NCBI GenBank assembly: GCA_017431005.1
Contig: JAFRLY010000042.1
Location: 1-59,271 of the forward strand
Source of the DNA: Clostridia bacterium
GTDB lineage: Bacteria; Bacillota; Clostridia; Christensenellales; Aristaeellaceae
Direction of reading: 5' to 3'
Length of the DNA: 59,271 nucleotides
Shown here: positions 45,994-54,468 of the stretch, one piece after another
How positions within the stretch are numbered: the first letter of the stretch is position 1
How the letters are laid out: each line of letters starts with the position of its first letter
The notes under the pieces: model-generated
The model's database searches: none
What the model was told of the DNA's origin: nothing
Seen by the model: only the letters and a program-made list of their open reading frames with translations
Position numbers and translations under genes: made by a program

Positions 45994-47442
45994 TTGGAAG
46001 ACATCCGGGAGGCAAAGCGGCGGCTGCGGGCCTGGGCGGCGGAAAGGCGCCGGGCGCTGAGCGCGGCGGAAACGGCGGAGGCCGGCAGACGCATTCAGGA
46101 GAAGGTGCTGGCACTGCCCGAATACCGGGCGGCCCGGACCGTGATGGTTTATGTGAGCCTGCCGGGAGAACCGGACACCCGGGGAATCATTCTGGATGCT
46201 GTGGAACACGGAAAACGGGTGCTGCTGCCCCGATGCCCGGATGCGGAGCGGATGGAGGCGGGCCTGTTCACCGGGTTTGACCGGCTGGTTCCCGGCCGGA
46301 TGGGGATTCCGGAGCCCACGGATGACGCGGATCCCGGCATCGCCCCGGATCTGATCCTGGTTCCCTGCGTGGCGGCGGACCGGGAAGGCCGGCGGCTGGG
46401 ACACGGGGCCGGCTATTACGACCGGTTTCTGGCAAACCGGAACGGAAAAAAGATATGCATGTGCTTTCAGGCGCTGCTGACGGAGCGCCTGCCGACGGAG
46501 AAAACGGACGTCCGGATGGACCGGGTTGTGACAGAGCAGGAGGAGGACTGCGGGATGAAGCAGACGATTTTTACAGGCGCGGGTACAGCTATCATTACCC
46601 CCTTCACCGCCGACGGCGTGGATTTTGACGCTCTCGGGCGGCTGCTGGACGACCAGATCGCAAAGGGAATCGACGCAATTGTACCGACGGGAACCTCCGG
46701 CGAGGGCTCCACGCTGACGGACGCGGAGCACGAGGCCGTGGTCAGCTTCTGCGTGAAGCGGGTCGCAGGCCGGGTGCCCGTGATCGCCGGAACCGGCTCC
46801 AACAACACCGCTCACGCCATCGAGCGGACCCAGACGGCAAAGCGTGTCGGAGCGGACGCCGCCCTGCTGGTGACACCCTATTACAACAAAACGACGCAGC
46901 GGGGCCTGATCGCCCATTACACGGCGATCGCCGACGCCGGCGGACTGCCGTGCGTGCTGTACAACGTTCCTTCCCGGACCGGGCTGAACATGCTGCCGGA
47001 AACCCTTGCTGTGCTGGCGGACCATGAACGGATCGTCGCCGTGAAGGAGGCTTGCGGAAACATCAGCCAGGTAGCCAGGGAACGGCTGCTGTGCGGTGAC
47101 AGGCTGGACATCTATTCCGGCAGCGACGACCAGATCGTCCCGATCCTGAGCCTGGGCGGCAAGGGCGTGATTTCCGTGATTGCCAACATCCTGCCCGCGG
47201 AGACGGCAGGCATATGCCGCCGCTTCTTTGCCGGAGACACCGCCGGAGCGGCCCGCGAGCAGCTGCGGCTGCTGAACCTGATGGATCAGCTGATGATCGA
47301 GACCAACCCGATTCCGGCAAAGGCCGCCTGCGCAGCACTGGGCTTCGGGGAAAACCGGGTGCGGCTGCCGCTGGTTCCCATGGAGGAGAAAAACCGGCAG
47401 CGCCTGCTGGAGCTGATGCGGGAAGCCGGGCTGCCGGTCTGA
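45994..47442 (+). CDS. dapA: 5-formyltetrahydrofolate cyclo-ligase joined in frame to dihydrodipicolinate synthase
   Basis: One open frame of 482 codons from TTG 45994. Residues 1-187 are 5-formyltetrahydrofolate cyclo-ligase (VMVYVSLPGEPDT, LILVPCVAADREGRRLGHGA then GYYDRFL). Residues 188-482 are 4-hydroxy-tetrahydrodipicolinate synthase DapA: PTGTSGEGSTL, LLVTPYYNK, catalytic Tyr323 in LYNVPSRTG and Schiff-base Lys351 in AVKEACG. No stop lies between them. A strong ribosome binding site (GGAGGAGG) precedes the Met188 codon at 46555, so DapA could also be made alone. The lysine riboswitch upstream and dapB/ddh downstream show a lysine/diaminopimelate operon. Whether the joined protein is made in full is open. 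Confidence 0.88.
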   Translation: MEDIREAKRRLRAWAAERRRALSAAETAEAGRRIQEKVLALPEYRAARTVMVYVSLPGEPDTRGIILDAVEHGKRVLLPRCPDAERMEAGLFTGFDRLVPGRMGIPEPTDDADPGIAPDLILVPCVAADREGRRLGHGAGYYDRFLANRNGKKICMCFQALLTERLPTEKTDVRMDRVVTEQEEDCGMKQTIFTGAGTAIITPFTADGVDFDALGRLLDDQIAKGIDAIVPTGTSGEGSTLTDAEHEAVVSFCVKRVAGRVPVIAGTGSNNTAHAIERTQTAKRVGADAALLVTPYYNKTTQRGLIAHYTAIADAGGLPCVLYNVPSRTGLNMLPETLAVLADHERIVAVKEACGNISQVARERLLCGDRLDIYSGSDDQIVPILSLGGKGVISVIANILPAETAGICRRFFAGDTAGAAREQLRLLNLMDQLMIETNPIPAKAACAALGFGENRVRLPLVPMEEKNRQRLLELMREAGLPV

Positions 47443-47469
47443 GCGGGTATATGAAGGAGCGGACAGAGC

Positions 47470-48228
47470 ATGAGAATCATCCTGACAGGATATGCCGGCC
47501 ACATGGGCCGGGAGGTGCGGGAATGCGCGGAACGGACCGCGGGAGCGGAGATCGTTCAGGGAATCGACCCCTTCTGTGAAACGGAGGACGGGATCTGTGT
47601 GCGCAGTTTTTCCGCCTGCAGCCGGGAGGCTGACGTGATCATCGACTTCAGTCACCATTCCGCCACACGGGAGCTGACAGCATTTGCCGCCGGACGGTCC
47701 CTGCCGCTGGTGCTGGCCACCACGGGGCAGACGGAAGAGGAAAAGGCCCTGATTCTGGAGGCGGCCAAAAAGATCCCGGTGTTTCTGGCAGCCAATTACA
47801 GCCTGGGTATCGCGACGCTGACAGATCTGGTGAAACGGGCCGCGGCGCTGTATCCGGACGCGGACATCGAGATCGTGGAGCAGCATCACAACCGGAAAAT
47901 CGACGCGCCGAGCGGCACCGCGCTGGCTCTGTTCCGGGCCGTGCAGGAGGTCCGTCCGGATGCCGTGGCGGTGACAGGACGCTCCGGCCAGGGAAAACGG
48001 AAGCCGGAGGACGTTGGGATTCACGCGATCCGGATGGGCAATATCGTCGGGGTGCATGAGGTGCTGATCAGTACGCAGAACGAATGCATTTCCCTGAAGC
48101 ACCAGGCGTTCAGCCGGGGCGTGTTCGCGGAAGGAAGCCTGAAGGCCGCCGCTTTCCTGATCGGGAAGGAACCCGGTCTGTATGATATGAAGGATCTGCT
48201 TCGGGAAGGCTCCGGAGCGGAAGCATAA
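47470..48228 (+). CDS. dapB: 4-Hydroxy-tetrahydrodipicolinate reductase
   Basis: A 252-residue DapB. The N-terminal nucleotide loop is ILTGYAGHMGREVREC (G-x-x-G-x-M-G), VIDFSHHSATRE follows, and the catalytic part is EQHHNRKIDAPSGTAL near 138 (His-His and Lys of the family's E-x-H-H-x-x-K-x-D-x-P-S-G-T-A). It reduces the DapA product with NAD(P)H. It is 27 bases after the dapA frame and 15 bases before ddh. Confidence 0.97.
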   Translation: MRIILTGYAGHMGREVRECAERTAGAEIVQGIDPFCETEDGICVRSFSACSREADVIIDFSHHSATRELTAFAAGRSLPLVLATTGQTEEEKALILEAAKKIPVFLAANYSLGIATLTDLVKRAAALYPDADIEIVEQHHNRKIDAPSGTALALFRAVQEVRPDAVAVTGRSGQGKRKPEDVGIHAIRMGNIVGVHEVLISTQNECISLKHQAFSRGVFAEGSLKAAAFLIGKEPGLYDMKDLLREGSGAEA

Positions 48229-48243
48229 AAAGGAGGCGGCAGC

Positions 48244-49221
48244 ATGAAGATCGGCATTTACGGATACGGCAATCTGGGGCGCGGAGTGGAGCTGGGCGTC
48301 CGTCAGAATCCGGATATCGAACTGGTGGGCGTTTTCACCCGCAGGGATCCGGCAACGGTAAAAACCCTGACCGGGATTCCGGTATATCCGGCGGCGCGGG
48401 TTGAGGATTTCGCGGCGGAGATTGACGTGCTGATTATCTGCGGCGGCAGCGCGTCCGACCTGCCGGAGATGACCCCGGCGCTGGCGCGGTCTTTCAATGT
48501 GATCGATTCCTTCGATACCCACGCGCGGATTCCGGAGCACTTTGAAAACGTCGAAAAGGCCGCCATGCTGACCGGGCATACCGCCCTGATCAGCGGCGGG
48601 TGGGATCCCGGGCTCTTCTCCCTGGCCAGACTGTACATGAATGCGGTGCTGCCGGACGGGAAGGATTACACCTTCTGGGGCCGGGGCGTCAGCCAGGGCC
48701 ACAGCGACGCCATCCGCCGGATTCCCGGAGTGGCGGACGCTCGGCAGTACACCATTCCCGTTCCGGAAGCGCTGGAGCGTGTGCGGAAGGGAGAGAATCC
48801 GGAGCTGACCACCCGTCAGAAGCATACCCGGGAATGCTGGGTTGTGGCGGAGGAAGGCGCGGACAAGGCGGAGATTGAACGCCGGATCAAGGAAATGCCC
48901 AACTATTTCGCGGACTACGACACCACGGTGAACTTTATTACTGCGGAGGAGATGAAACGGGACCACAGCGAGCTGCCCCACGGCGGCCAGGTGATCCGCG
49001 GCGGCGCGACAGGGACGGACGGAAAGCACAGGCATGTGATGGAGTTTTCCCTGAAGCTGGATTCCAACCCGGAATTCACGGCTTCCGTGCTGCTGGCCTG
49101 CGCACGGGCGGTATGCCGCATGTACGCGCGGGGCAATTACGGCTGCAAAACGCTGTTTGACATCGCGCCTGCGGACCTGTCTCCCCTGAGCCCCGAGGAA
49201 CTGAGAAAGAGATTACTGTAA
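48244..49221 (+). CDS. ddh: Meso-diaminopimelate dehydrogenase
   Basis: A 325-residue NADP-dependent dehydrogenase. The Rossmann motif is IGIYGYGNLGRGVEL, and the substrate/dimer regions ISGGWDPGLFSLARLYMNAV, FWGRGVSQGHSDAIRRIPGV and RQKHTRECWVV are characteristic of Ddh. It converts tetrahydrodipicolinate directly to meso-diaminopimelate with ammonia, bypassing the succinylase, acetylase or aminotransferase routes. Its place after dapA and dapB makes a complete short route from aspartate semialdehyde to meso-diaminopimelate. Confidence 0.96.
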   Translation: MKIGIYGYGNLGRGVELGVRQNPDIELVGVFTRRDPATVKTLTGIPVYPAARVEDFAAEIDVLIICGGSASDLPEMTPALARSFNVIDSFDTHARIPEHFENVEKAAMLTGHTALISGGWDPGLFSLARLYMNAVLPDGKDYTFWGRGVSQGHSDAIRRIPGVADARQYTIPVPEALERVRKGENPELTTRQKHTRECWVVAEEGADKAEIERRIKEMPNYFADYDTTVNFITAEEMKRDHSELPHGGQVIRGGATGTDGKHRHVMEFSLKLDSNPEFTASVLLACARAVCRMYARGNYGCKTLFDIAPADLSPLSPEELRKRLL

Positions 49222-49378
49222 CGGGGGGCTTTCCGATCGCCCCCCGAACCCCCTTCGGTCAATATGCTTTTTTTACGGAGGAGGTCCGGGGCTTTCCGAT
49301 CACCTCCGAACCCCCTTTGGGCGATATACCTTTTTTACGGAGGGGCCCGGGGCTTTCTGATTGCCCCTTAGCTCCCTT
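49222..49378 (+). repeat. Three tandem hairpin repeats (~61-63 bp)
   Basis: Three copies of a unit around GGGGCTTTCCGATC start at 49225, 49288 and 49349. Each carries a stem around this core (GGGGGGC/GCCCCCC; GGAGGT/ACCTCC; AGGGGC/GCCCCT), then a proline-coding-like ACCCCCTTCGG block, and the first two end with a T-run and TTACGGAGG. The stems differ between copies but keep pairing. It fills the gap between ddh and nrdG. Confidence 0.8.
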
Positions 49379-49411
49379 CGGGGAAATGAATCAAAGAAAC
49401 ACGGAGCGGAT

Positions 49412-50104
49412 ATGAAAATACACGGACTGCAGAAAATGACCCTGCTGGATTTCCCGGGCAGGGTTGCCTGTACTGTTTTCCTGGGCGGCTGCGATATGCG
49501 CTGCCCCTTTTGTCATAATGCGGAGCTGATCGACGGTTCAGCACCGCCGGTCATGGAGGAGGATGCGCTGCTGTCCTTCCTGGAGAAGCGGAAGGGATTG
49601 CTGGACGGCGTGGCCTTCACCGGCGGGGAGCCGCTGCTGCGGGATGACCTGGACGGGCTGTTTGAGCGGATTCAGGCACTCGGATATCCCATCAAGCTGG
49701 ATACCAACGGCACGCATCCGGACCGGTTGGCCCGGCTGACCGGCAAAGGTCTGGTGCAGTATGTGGCCATGGACGTCAAGAACGCGCCGGAACGCTACGC
49801 GGAAACGGTGGGCGTGCCGGACTTTGACCTGGCGCCGGTGCGGGAAAGCGTGCGCCTGCTGCTGACCGGAAAGGTGCCCTATGAGTTCCGGACGACCGTG
49901 GTGGCCGAGTTCCACGATGGGGAAAGCATCCGCGGAATCGGCGAATGGATCCGCGGCGCGGAAAGGTATTATCTGCAGAAATTCACCGACCGGGATTCCG
50001 TGCCCTTCGCGGGGCTGCACGCCCCTTCCGACGGGGATCTGCGCGCCTGGGTAAAGATCGCAGAGCCTTTTGTCCGGGAGGCGGGGCTCCGTGGCGTCGA
50101 CTGA
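49412..50104 (+). CDS. nrdG: Anaerobic ribonucleotide reductase activating protein
   Basis: A 230-residue radical SAM protein. The cluster cysteines are in GCDMRCPFCHNAEL, the SAM motif is AFTGGEPLLRDD, and KLDTNGTHPD follows, as in NrdG-type activases of the shorter NrdG2 group. The ATG at 49412 is chosen because ACGGAGCGG lies before it; the frame extends 17 codons up into the repeats. It lies before nrdD, whose glycyl radical it would generate. The 151-base gap to nrdD holds the NrdR-like boxes and a promoter. Confidence 0.9.
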   Translation: MKIHGLQKMTLLDFPGRVACTVFLGGCDMRCPFCHNAELIDGSAPPVMEEDALLSFLEKRKGLLDGVAFTGGEPLLRDDLDGLFERIQALGYPIKLDTNGTHPDRLARLTGKGLVQYVAMDVKNAPERYAETVGVPDFDLAPVRESVRLLLTGKVPYEFRTTVVAEFHDGESIRGIGEWIRGAERYYLQKFTDRDSVPFAGLHAPSDGDLRAWVKIAEPFVREAGLRGVD

Positions 50105-50108
50105 TAAA

Positions 50109-50157
50109 ACACAAGATATTGTGATTGATCGCATTTTTCGCGTACAACATATTGACA
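50109..50157 (+). promoter_or_regulatory. Pair of NrdR-like boxes
   Basis: ACACAAGATATTGTGA (50109-50124) and GTACAACATATTGACA (50142-50157) resemble the 16-bp NrdR operator. They are 33 bp apart start to start, about three helical turns, as NrdR pairs usually are. The second overlaps the -35 of the nrdD promoter, fitting repression by NrdR when dNTP supply is high. No nrdR gene lies in the window. Confidence 0.6.
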
Positions 50158-50180
50158 TTCATGATAAACGCTGATACAAT
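50152..50180 (+). promoter_or_regulatory. Promoter of nrdD
   Basis: TTGACA (50152-50157), a 17-base spacer and TACAAT (50175-50180). The 75-base leader contains a hairpin (CGCCGGCAGGGC with GCCCTGGCG). Confidence 0.8.
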
Positions 50181-50255
50181 AGGCGCGCACGCCGGCAGGG
50201 CGATGACTGCCCTGGCGGAATGAGAATTTTCATATTATATAGGAGCGCGGAAACA

Positions 50256-52664
50256 ATGTATCAGGTTGTCAAAAGAGACGGAAAAGTCACAGAGTTCGAG
50301 ATCAGCAAAATCTCAAAAGCGATCACCAAGGCGTTTGACGCCCTGGGCAAGCAGTACCATCCCAGCGTCATCGACATGCTGGCCCTGCGGGTTACCGCGG
50401 AGTATGAGCCGCTGATTCAGGACGGCAAGATCGCCGTGGAGAGCATCCAGGACTGTGTGGAAAAGGTGCTGTCCGAGGCCGGCTACGCCGACGTGGCCAA
50501 GGCTTACATTCTGTACCGCAAACAGCGGGAAAAAGTCCGCAATGTCAATTCCGCGCTTCTGAACTATAAAGATCTGGTTGACAATTATCTGCATATCAAT
50601 GACTGGCGGGTCAAGGAAAACTCCACGGTCACCTACTCCGTGGGCGGTTTGATCCTGTCCAATTCCGGCGCGATCACGGCCAATTACTGGCTCAGCGAGA
50701 TCTATGACGCTGAGATCGCCGAGGCGCACCGTTCCGCCGCGATCCATATTCATGACCTGAGCATGCTCACCGGCTACTGCGCGGGCTGGAGCCTGAAGCA
50801 GCTGATCCAGGAGGGCCTGGGCGGCGTGCCCGGAAAGATCACCAGCGCTCCGGCCAGCCATCTTTCCACCCTGTGCAACCAGATGGTCAACTTCCTGGGC
50901 ATCATGCAGAACGAATGGGCCGGCGCCCAGGCGTTCTCCAGCTTCGATACCTATCTGGCCCCCTTTGTCCGGGTGGACAACCTGAGCCAGAAGGAAGTCA
51001 AGCAGTGCATCCAGTCCTTTATCTACGGCGTGAACACGCCCAGCCGCTGGGGCACCCAGGCGCCCTTCTCCAACATTACGCTGGACTGGACCTGCCCGAA
51101 GGATCTGGAAAACCTGCCGGCGATCGTGGGCGGCAAGGAGCTGGACTTCACCTACGGTGAGTGCCAGAAGGAAATGGACATGGTGAACAAGGCCTTCATC
51201 GAAATCATGATCGAAGGCGACGCCAACGGCCGCGGCTTCCAGTACCCGATTCCCACCTATTCCATCACCCGGGACTTCGACTGGAGCGAAACCGAAAACA
51301 ACAAGCTGCTGTTCGAAATGACCGCGAAGTACGGCACGCCCTACTTCAGCAACTATATCAACTCCGACATGGAGCCCAGCGATGTGCGCAGCATGTGCTG
51401 CCGGCTGCGGCTGGATCTGCGGGAGCTGCGGAAAAAGAGCGGCGGCTTCTTCGGCAGCGGTGAATCCACCGGCTCCGTGGGCGTCGTGACCATCAATATG
51501 CCCCGCCTGGCCTATGAAGCCGCCGACGAGCAGGATTTCTACCGCCGGCTGGACAAGCTGATGGACATCTCCGCCCGCAGCCTGAAGACCAAGCGCACCG
51601 TTATCACGAAGCTGCTGGATTCCGGCCTGTATCCCTACACCAAGCGCTACCTGGGAACCTTCAGCAACCACTTCAGCACCATCGGTCTGGTGGGCATGAA
51701 TGAAGCGGCTCTGAACGCGAAATGGCTGCGCAAGGATCTGACCCAGCCCGAGGCCCAGGCATTTGCCCGGGATGTGCTGAACCACATGCGCACCCGCCTG
51801 AGCGATTACCAGGAGAAGTACGGCGACCTGTACAACCTGGAGGCGACCCCGGCGGAGTCCACCACCTACCGCTTCGCCAAGCATGACAAGGAGCAGTATC
51901 CGGACATCATCACCGCCAACATGAACGGCACGCCCTACTACACCAACTCCAGCCACCTGCCGGTGGGCTACAGCGAGGATATCTTCTCCGCGCTGGATGT
52001 TCAGGACGACCTACAGACGCTGTACACCTCCGGCACCGTGTTCCACGCCTTCCTGGGCGAGAAGCTGCCGGACTGGCGCGCGGCCGCGAACCTGGTGCGG
52101 AAGATTGCCGAGAACTATAAGCTGCCCTACTATACGATGAGCCCCACCTACTCCGTCTGCAAGGACCACGGATATCTGGCGGGCGAGCAGCAGGTATGCC
52201 CGCACTGCGGCGCGAAGACCGAGGTTTACAGCCGGATCACCGGTTACTACCGTCCGGTGCAGAACTGGAACGATGGCAAGGCGCAGGAATTCCGCGACAG
52301 GAAGGTGTACGACATCGGCCGCTCCCACCTGACCCATACCGGTCCGGTGCAGACCATTCCGGAGGAAGCGCCGGCCGCAGCGGCGGAAACAGCCGCAACC
52401 GCGCAGCCGATTTCCACCGCCCGGGCCATGCTGTTCGTCAGTGCGACCTGCCCGAACTGCAAGCTGGCTATCAGCATGCTGGAGAAGGCCGGATTCCCCT
52501 TCAAGCGGGTGCTGGCGACGGAAAACGTGGAGCTGACCAACAAGTACGGCATCAAGCAGGCGCCCACCCTGGTCGTGCTGGACGGGGAAGACTTTGAAAA
52601 GTTCAAAGGTGTCAGCGAGATCAAGGGTATGCTGAACGCCAAAACGCAGAAGACAGCCGGCTGA
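50256..52664 (+). CDS. nrdD: Anaerobic ribonucleoside-triphosphate reductase with C-terminal redox domain
   Basis: An 802-residue class III ribonucleotide reductase from ATG 50256 behind AGGAG. An ATP-cone (VVKRDGKVTEFEISKISKAI) occupies ~1-95. The catalytic barrel carries MCCRLRLDLRELRKK. The zinc site is around CKDHGYL...CPHCGAKTEVY, and the glycyl radical is Gly663 in SRITGYYRPVQNW. After ~residue 725 there is an added thioredoxin/glutaredoxin-like domain (LFVSATCPNCKLAISMLEKA, active Cys732 and Cys735; KQAPTLVVL). The next gene is thioredoxin reductase-like, so the protein may take electrons through its own redox domain rather than from formate. Confidence 0.95.
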   Translation: MYQVVKRDGKVTEFEISKISKAITKAFDALGKQYHPSVIDMLALRVTAEYEPLIQDGKIAVESIQDCVEKVLSEAGYADVAKAYILYRKQREKVRNVNSALLNYKDLVDNYLHINDWRVKENSTVTYSVGGLILSNSGAITANYWLSEIYDAEIAEAHRSAAIHIHDLSMLTGYCAGWSLKQLIQEGLGGVPGKITSAPASHLSTLCNQMVNFLGIMQNEWAGAQAFSSFDTYLAPFVRVDNLSQKEVKQCIQSFIYGVNTPSRWGTQAPFSNITLDWTCPKDLENLPAIVGGKELDFTYGECQKEMDMVNKAFIEIMIEGDANGRGFQYPIPTYSITRDFDWSETENNKLLFEMTAKYGTPYFSNYINSDMEPSDVRSMCCRLRLDLRELRKKSGGFFGSGESTGSVGVVTINMPRLAYEAADEQDFYRRLDKLMDISARSLKTKRTVITKLLDSGLYPYTKRYLGTFSNHFSTIGLVGMNEAALNAKWLRKDLTQPEAQAFARDVLNHMRTRLSDYQEKYGDLYNLEATPAESTTYRFAKHDKEQYPDIITANMNGTPYYTNSSHLPVGYSEDIFSALDVQDDLQTLYTSGTVFHAFLGEKLPDWRAAANLVRKIAENYKLPYYTMSPTYSVCKDHGYLAGEQQVCPHCGAKTEVYSRITGYYRPVQNWNDGKAQEFRDRKVYDIGRSHLTHTGPVQTIPEEAPAAAAETAATAQPISTARAMLFVSATCPNCKLAISMLEKAGFPFKRVLATENVELTNKYGIKQAPTLVVLDGEDFEKFKGVSEIKGMLNAKTQKTAG

Positions 52665-52696
52665 GCGGCAGTAAACCGGTGCTGAAACGATTCTTT

Positions 52697-52722
52697 CGGG
52701 GACGCGGCGCGTCCCCGTTTTT
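52697..52722 (+). terminator. Terminator after nrdD
   Basis: CGGGGACGC, loop GGC, GCGTCCCCG, then TTTTT. It separates nrdD from trxB only partly, since trxB starts 17 bases later with no promoter of its own visible, so attenuated read-through is possible. Confidence 0.9.
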
Positions 52723-52739
52723 CAGAGGAGACGCGTAAT

Positions 52740-53654
52740 ATGACAGATATCATCGTAGTCGGAGGAGGACCGGCGGGCATGACGGCGGCCCTGTATGCCC
52801 TGCGCAACGGAAAGTCCGTTCTGGTGCTGGAGAAGCACGGCTTCGGCGGGCAGATCACCTACAGCCCGAAGGTGGAAAACTGGCCCGGCACCGCTCAGAT
52901 GAGCGGCAATGAATACGCGGACGCCCTGCTGGATCAGATCATGGCGCAGGGCGCCGAGGTGGATCTGGCGGAGGCGGTCCGGATTGAGGACCGCGGAGAC
53001 GTGAAGGCCGTGATCACCGAGGACGGCGAGGAACGGCTGGCCAGGGCCGTCATTCTGGCGACCGGTGTGAAGCACAGAATGCTGGGCCTGCCCGGGGAGA
53101 CCGAGCTGGTGGGCGAGGGCATCAGCTTCTGCGCCGTGTGCGACGGCGATTTCTACACGGACCGGGTGGTCTGCATGGCCGGCGGCGGGAACTCCGCCCT
53201 GCAGGAGGCGATTCTGCTTTCCGGAAAATGCCGGAAGGTGATCATGCTGCAGGATCTGGATTTCTTCACCGGAGAGCAGAAGCTGCAGGATATTCTGTTT
53301 GCGCGGGATAACGTGGAAAAACGGACCGGCGTGGCCATCACCGCGCTGAACACGGAGAATGGGGAGCTGAAAAGCGTCAGCATCCGGAACCGCGCGACCG
53401 GCGAAACGGAGGATATCCCCTGCGACGGCCTGTTCGTGGCGATCGGCCTGATCCCCGAGAATGAAGCCTTCGCGCCTCTGGCGGATCTGAATGAATACGG
53501 CTATTTTGACAGCGGGGAGGACTGCGTGACGCGGACCCCCGGAATCTACGCGGCCGGCGACTGCAGAAGCAAGCGCGTGCGCCAGCTGACCACAGCCGCC
53601 GCGGACGGAGCGACGGCAGCCCTGGCAGCCTGCCGCTACCTGGACGGACAGTAA
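52740..53654 (+). CDS. trxB: Thioredoxin reductase-like flavoprotein
   Basis: A 304-residue FAD/NAD(P)H disulfide reductase. The FAD motif IIVVGGGPAGMTAALYALRN is at the N-terminus, the redox-active pair is CAVC in ISFCAVCDGDFY (~residues 130-141), the NAD(P)H motif is MAGGGNSALQEAILLS, and the second FAD motif is GIYAAGDCRSKRVRQLTTAA. The low-molecular-weight TrxB layout is complete. It lies just after nrdD with its attached CPNC domain, which may be its substrate. Confidence 0.93.
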   Translation: MTDIIVVGGGPAGMTAALYALRNGKSVLVLEKHGFGGQITYSPKVENWPGTAQMSGNEYADALLDQIMAQGAEVDLAEAVRIEDRGDVKAVITEDGEERLARAVILATGVKHRMLGLPGETELVGEGISFCAVCDGDFYTDRVVCMAGGGNSALQEAILLSGKCRKVIMLQDLDFFTGEQKLQDILFARDNVEKRTGVAITALNTENGELKSVSIRNRATGETEDIPCDGLFVAIGLIPENEAFAPLADLNEYGYFDSGEDCVTRTPGIYAAGDCRSKRVRQLTTAAADGATAALAACRYLDGQ

Positions 53655-53668
53655 ACGACGTTCTGAGA

Positions 53669-53708
53669 AAAGGAATGCCTTGTAAATACAGGGCATTCCT
53701 TTACTTTT
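53669..53708 (+). terminator. Terminator of trxB
   Basis: AAAGGAATGCC, loop TTGTAAATACAG, GGCATTCCTTT, then ACTTTT. Confidence 0.85.
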
Positions 53709-53727
53709 GGATGAAAACCGGTATAAT
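53699..53727 (+). promoter_or_regulatory. Candidate promoter of the S component-coaX-hom operon
   Basis: TATAAT (53722-53727) with a weak -35, CTTTAC (53699-53704), at a 17-base spacer. A leader of about 105 bases follows, in which I recognise no riboswitch. Confidence 0.55.
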
Positions 53728-53837
53728 GGGAACATCCGCAGAAGCCAGGCGCCGGCAGCGGGAGCACCGGACGCCGTGAGAGCGCGGAAATAAAGATCGA
53801 CGGGCATCTGTAAGGAGCCTGAACGGAGGAAAACATC

Positions 53838-54443
53838 ATGTCACAGGGAAACAAAAGAACAAAGGTTGCAAGGATGACGCTGCTGGCCATGCTGGCGGCG
53901 GTTTTGGTGGTTCTGGGATACGTCAACATCCCGATGCCGATGGGGCTGTCCATCACCTTCAATATGATCCCGGTGGCGATCGCCGCAATCGCCATGGGAT
54001 ATCCGGGAGGCGCCATCATCGGCGGCGCATTCGGCCTGATCAGCTTTCTGCAGTGCTTCGGCATCTTCGGCTCCAGCCCGCTGGGAGCGGCGCTCGTGAA
54101 TATCAGCCCGTTCCTGATGTTTGTGCAGCGGTTCGTGTCCCGGGTGCTGGTGGGCCTGATCGCCGCGCTGGTATACAAGACCATGAGCCGGACCAGGGCG
54201 CCGCTGTATGTGCGGGGAGCGGTAACCGGATTTTCCGCCGCTTTCTTCAACACCCTGTTCTTTATGAGTCTGCTGATTCTGCTGTTCGGCAGCACGCCTG
54301 AGATGCAGTCCCGGATGGCCGGACGGAGCGCGTTTGCCTATATTATCGCATCCACCGGTGTCAACGCCCTGGTGGAAATGCTGGTGGCCACACTGGTGAC
54401 CGGAGCGGCCGCCGCGGCCCTGAAGAAGGCCAGACTGATCTGA
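53838..54443 (+). CDS. ECF transporter S component, probably for pantothenate
   Basis: A 201-residue membrane protein with about six hydrophobic helices and a short basic N-terminus (NKRTKVARMTLLAMLAAVLV). The pattern IPVAIAAIAMGYPGGAIIGG and ISPFLMFVQRF is that of ECF-type vitamin uptake S components. It is followed 26 bases later by coaX (pantothenate kinase), so pantothenate is the most likely substrate. No energising A or T components are in the window; group II S components share them. Confidence 0.82.
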   Translation: MSQGNKRTKVARMTLLAMLAAVLVVLGYVNIPMPMGLSITFNMIPVAIAAIAMGYPGGAIIGGAFGLISFLQCFGIFGSSPLGAALVNISPFLMFVQRFVSRVLVGLIAALVYKTMSRTRAPLYVRGAVTGFSAAFFNTLFFMSLLILLFGSTPEMQSRMAGRSAFAYIIASTGVNALVEMLVATLVTGAAAAALKKARLI

Positions 54444-54468
54444 TTCAACGGGAAGGAGGAACCCCTTC

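Noticed and set aside
45793-49035. A 1080-codon minus-strand frame opposite the dapA, dapB and ddh genes
   Set aside because: Antisense shadow of three well supported genes; it also crosses the riboswitch terminator.
49222-49378. CRISPR array
   Set aside because: There are only three units with no unique spacers, repeats are imperfect and no cas genes are nearby.
53728-53837. Riboswitch in the leader of the S component gene
   Set aside because: The GC-rich leader can fold, but I see none of the conserved blocks of known vitamin or amino-acid riboswitches, nor a terminator.
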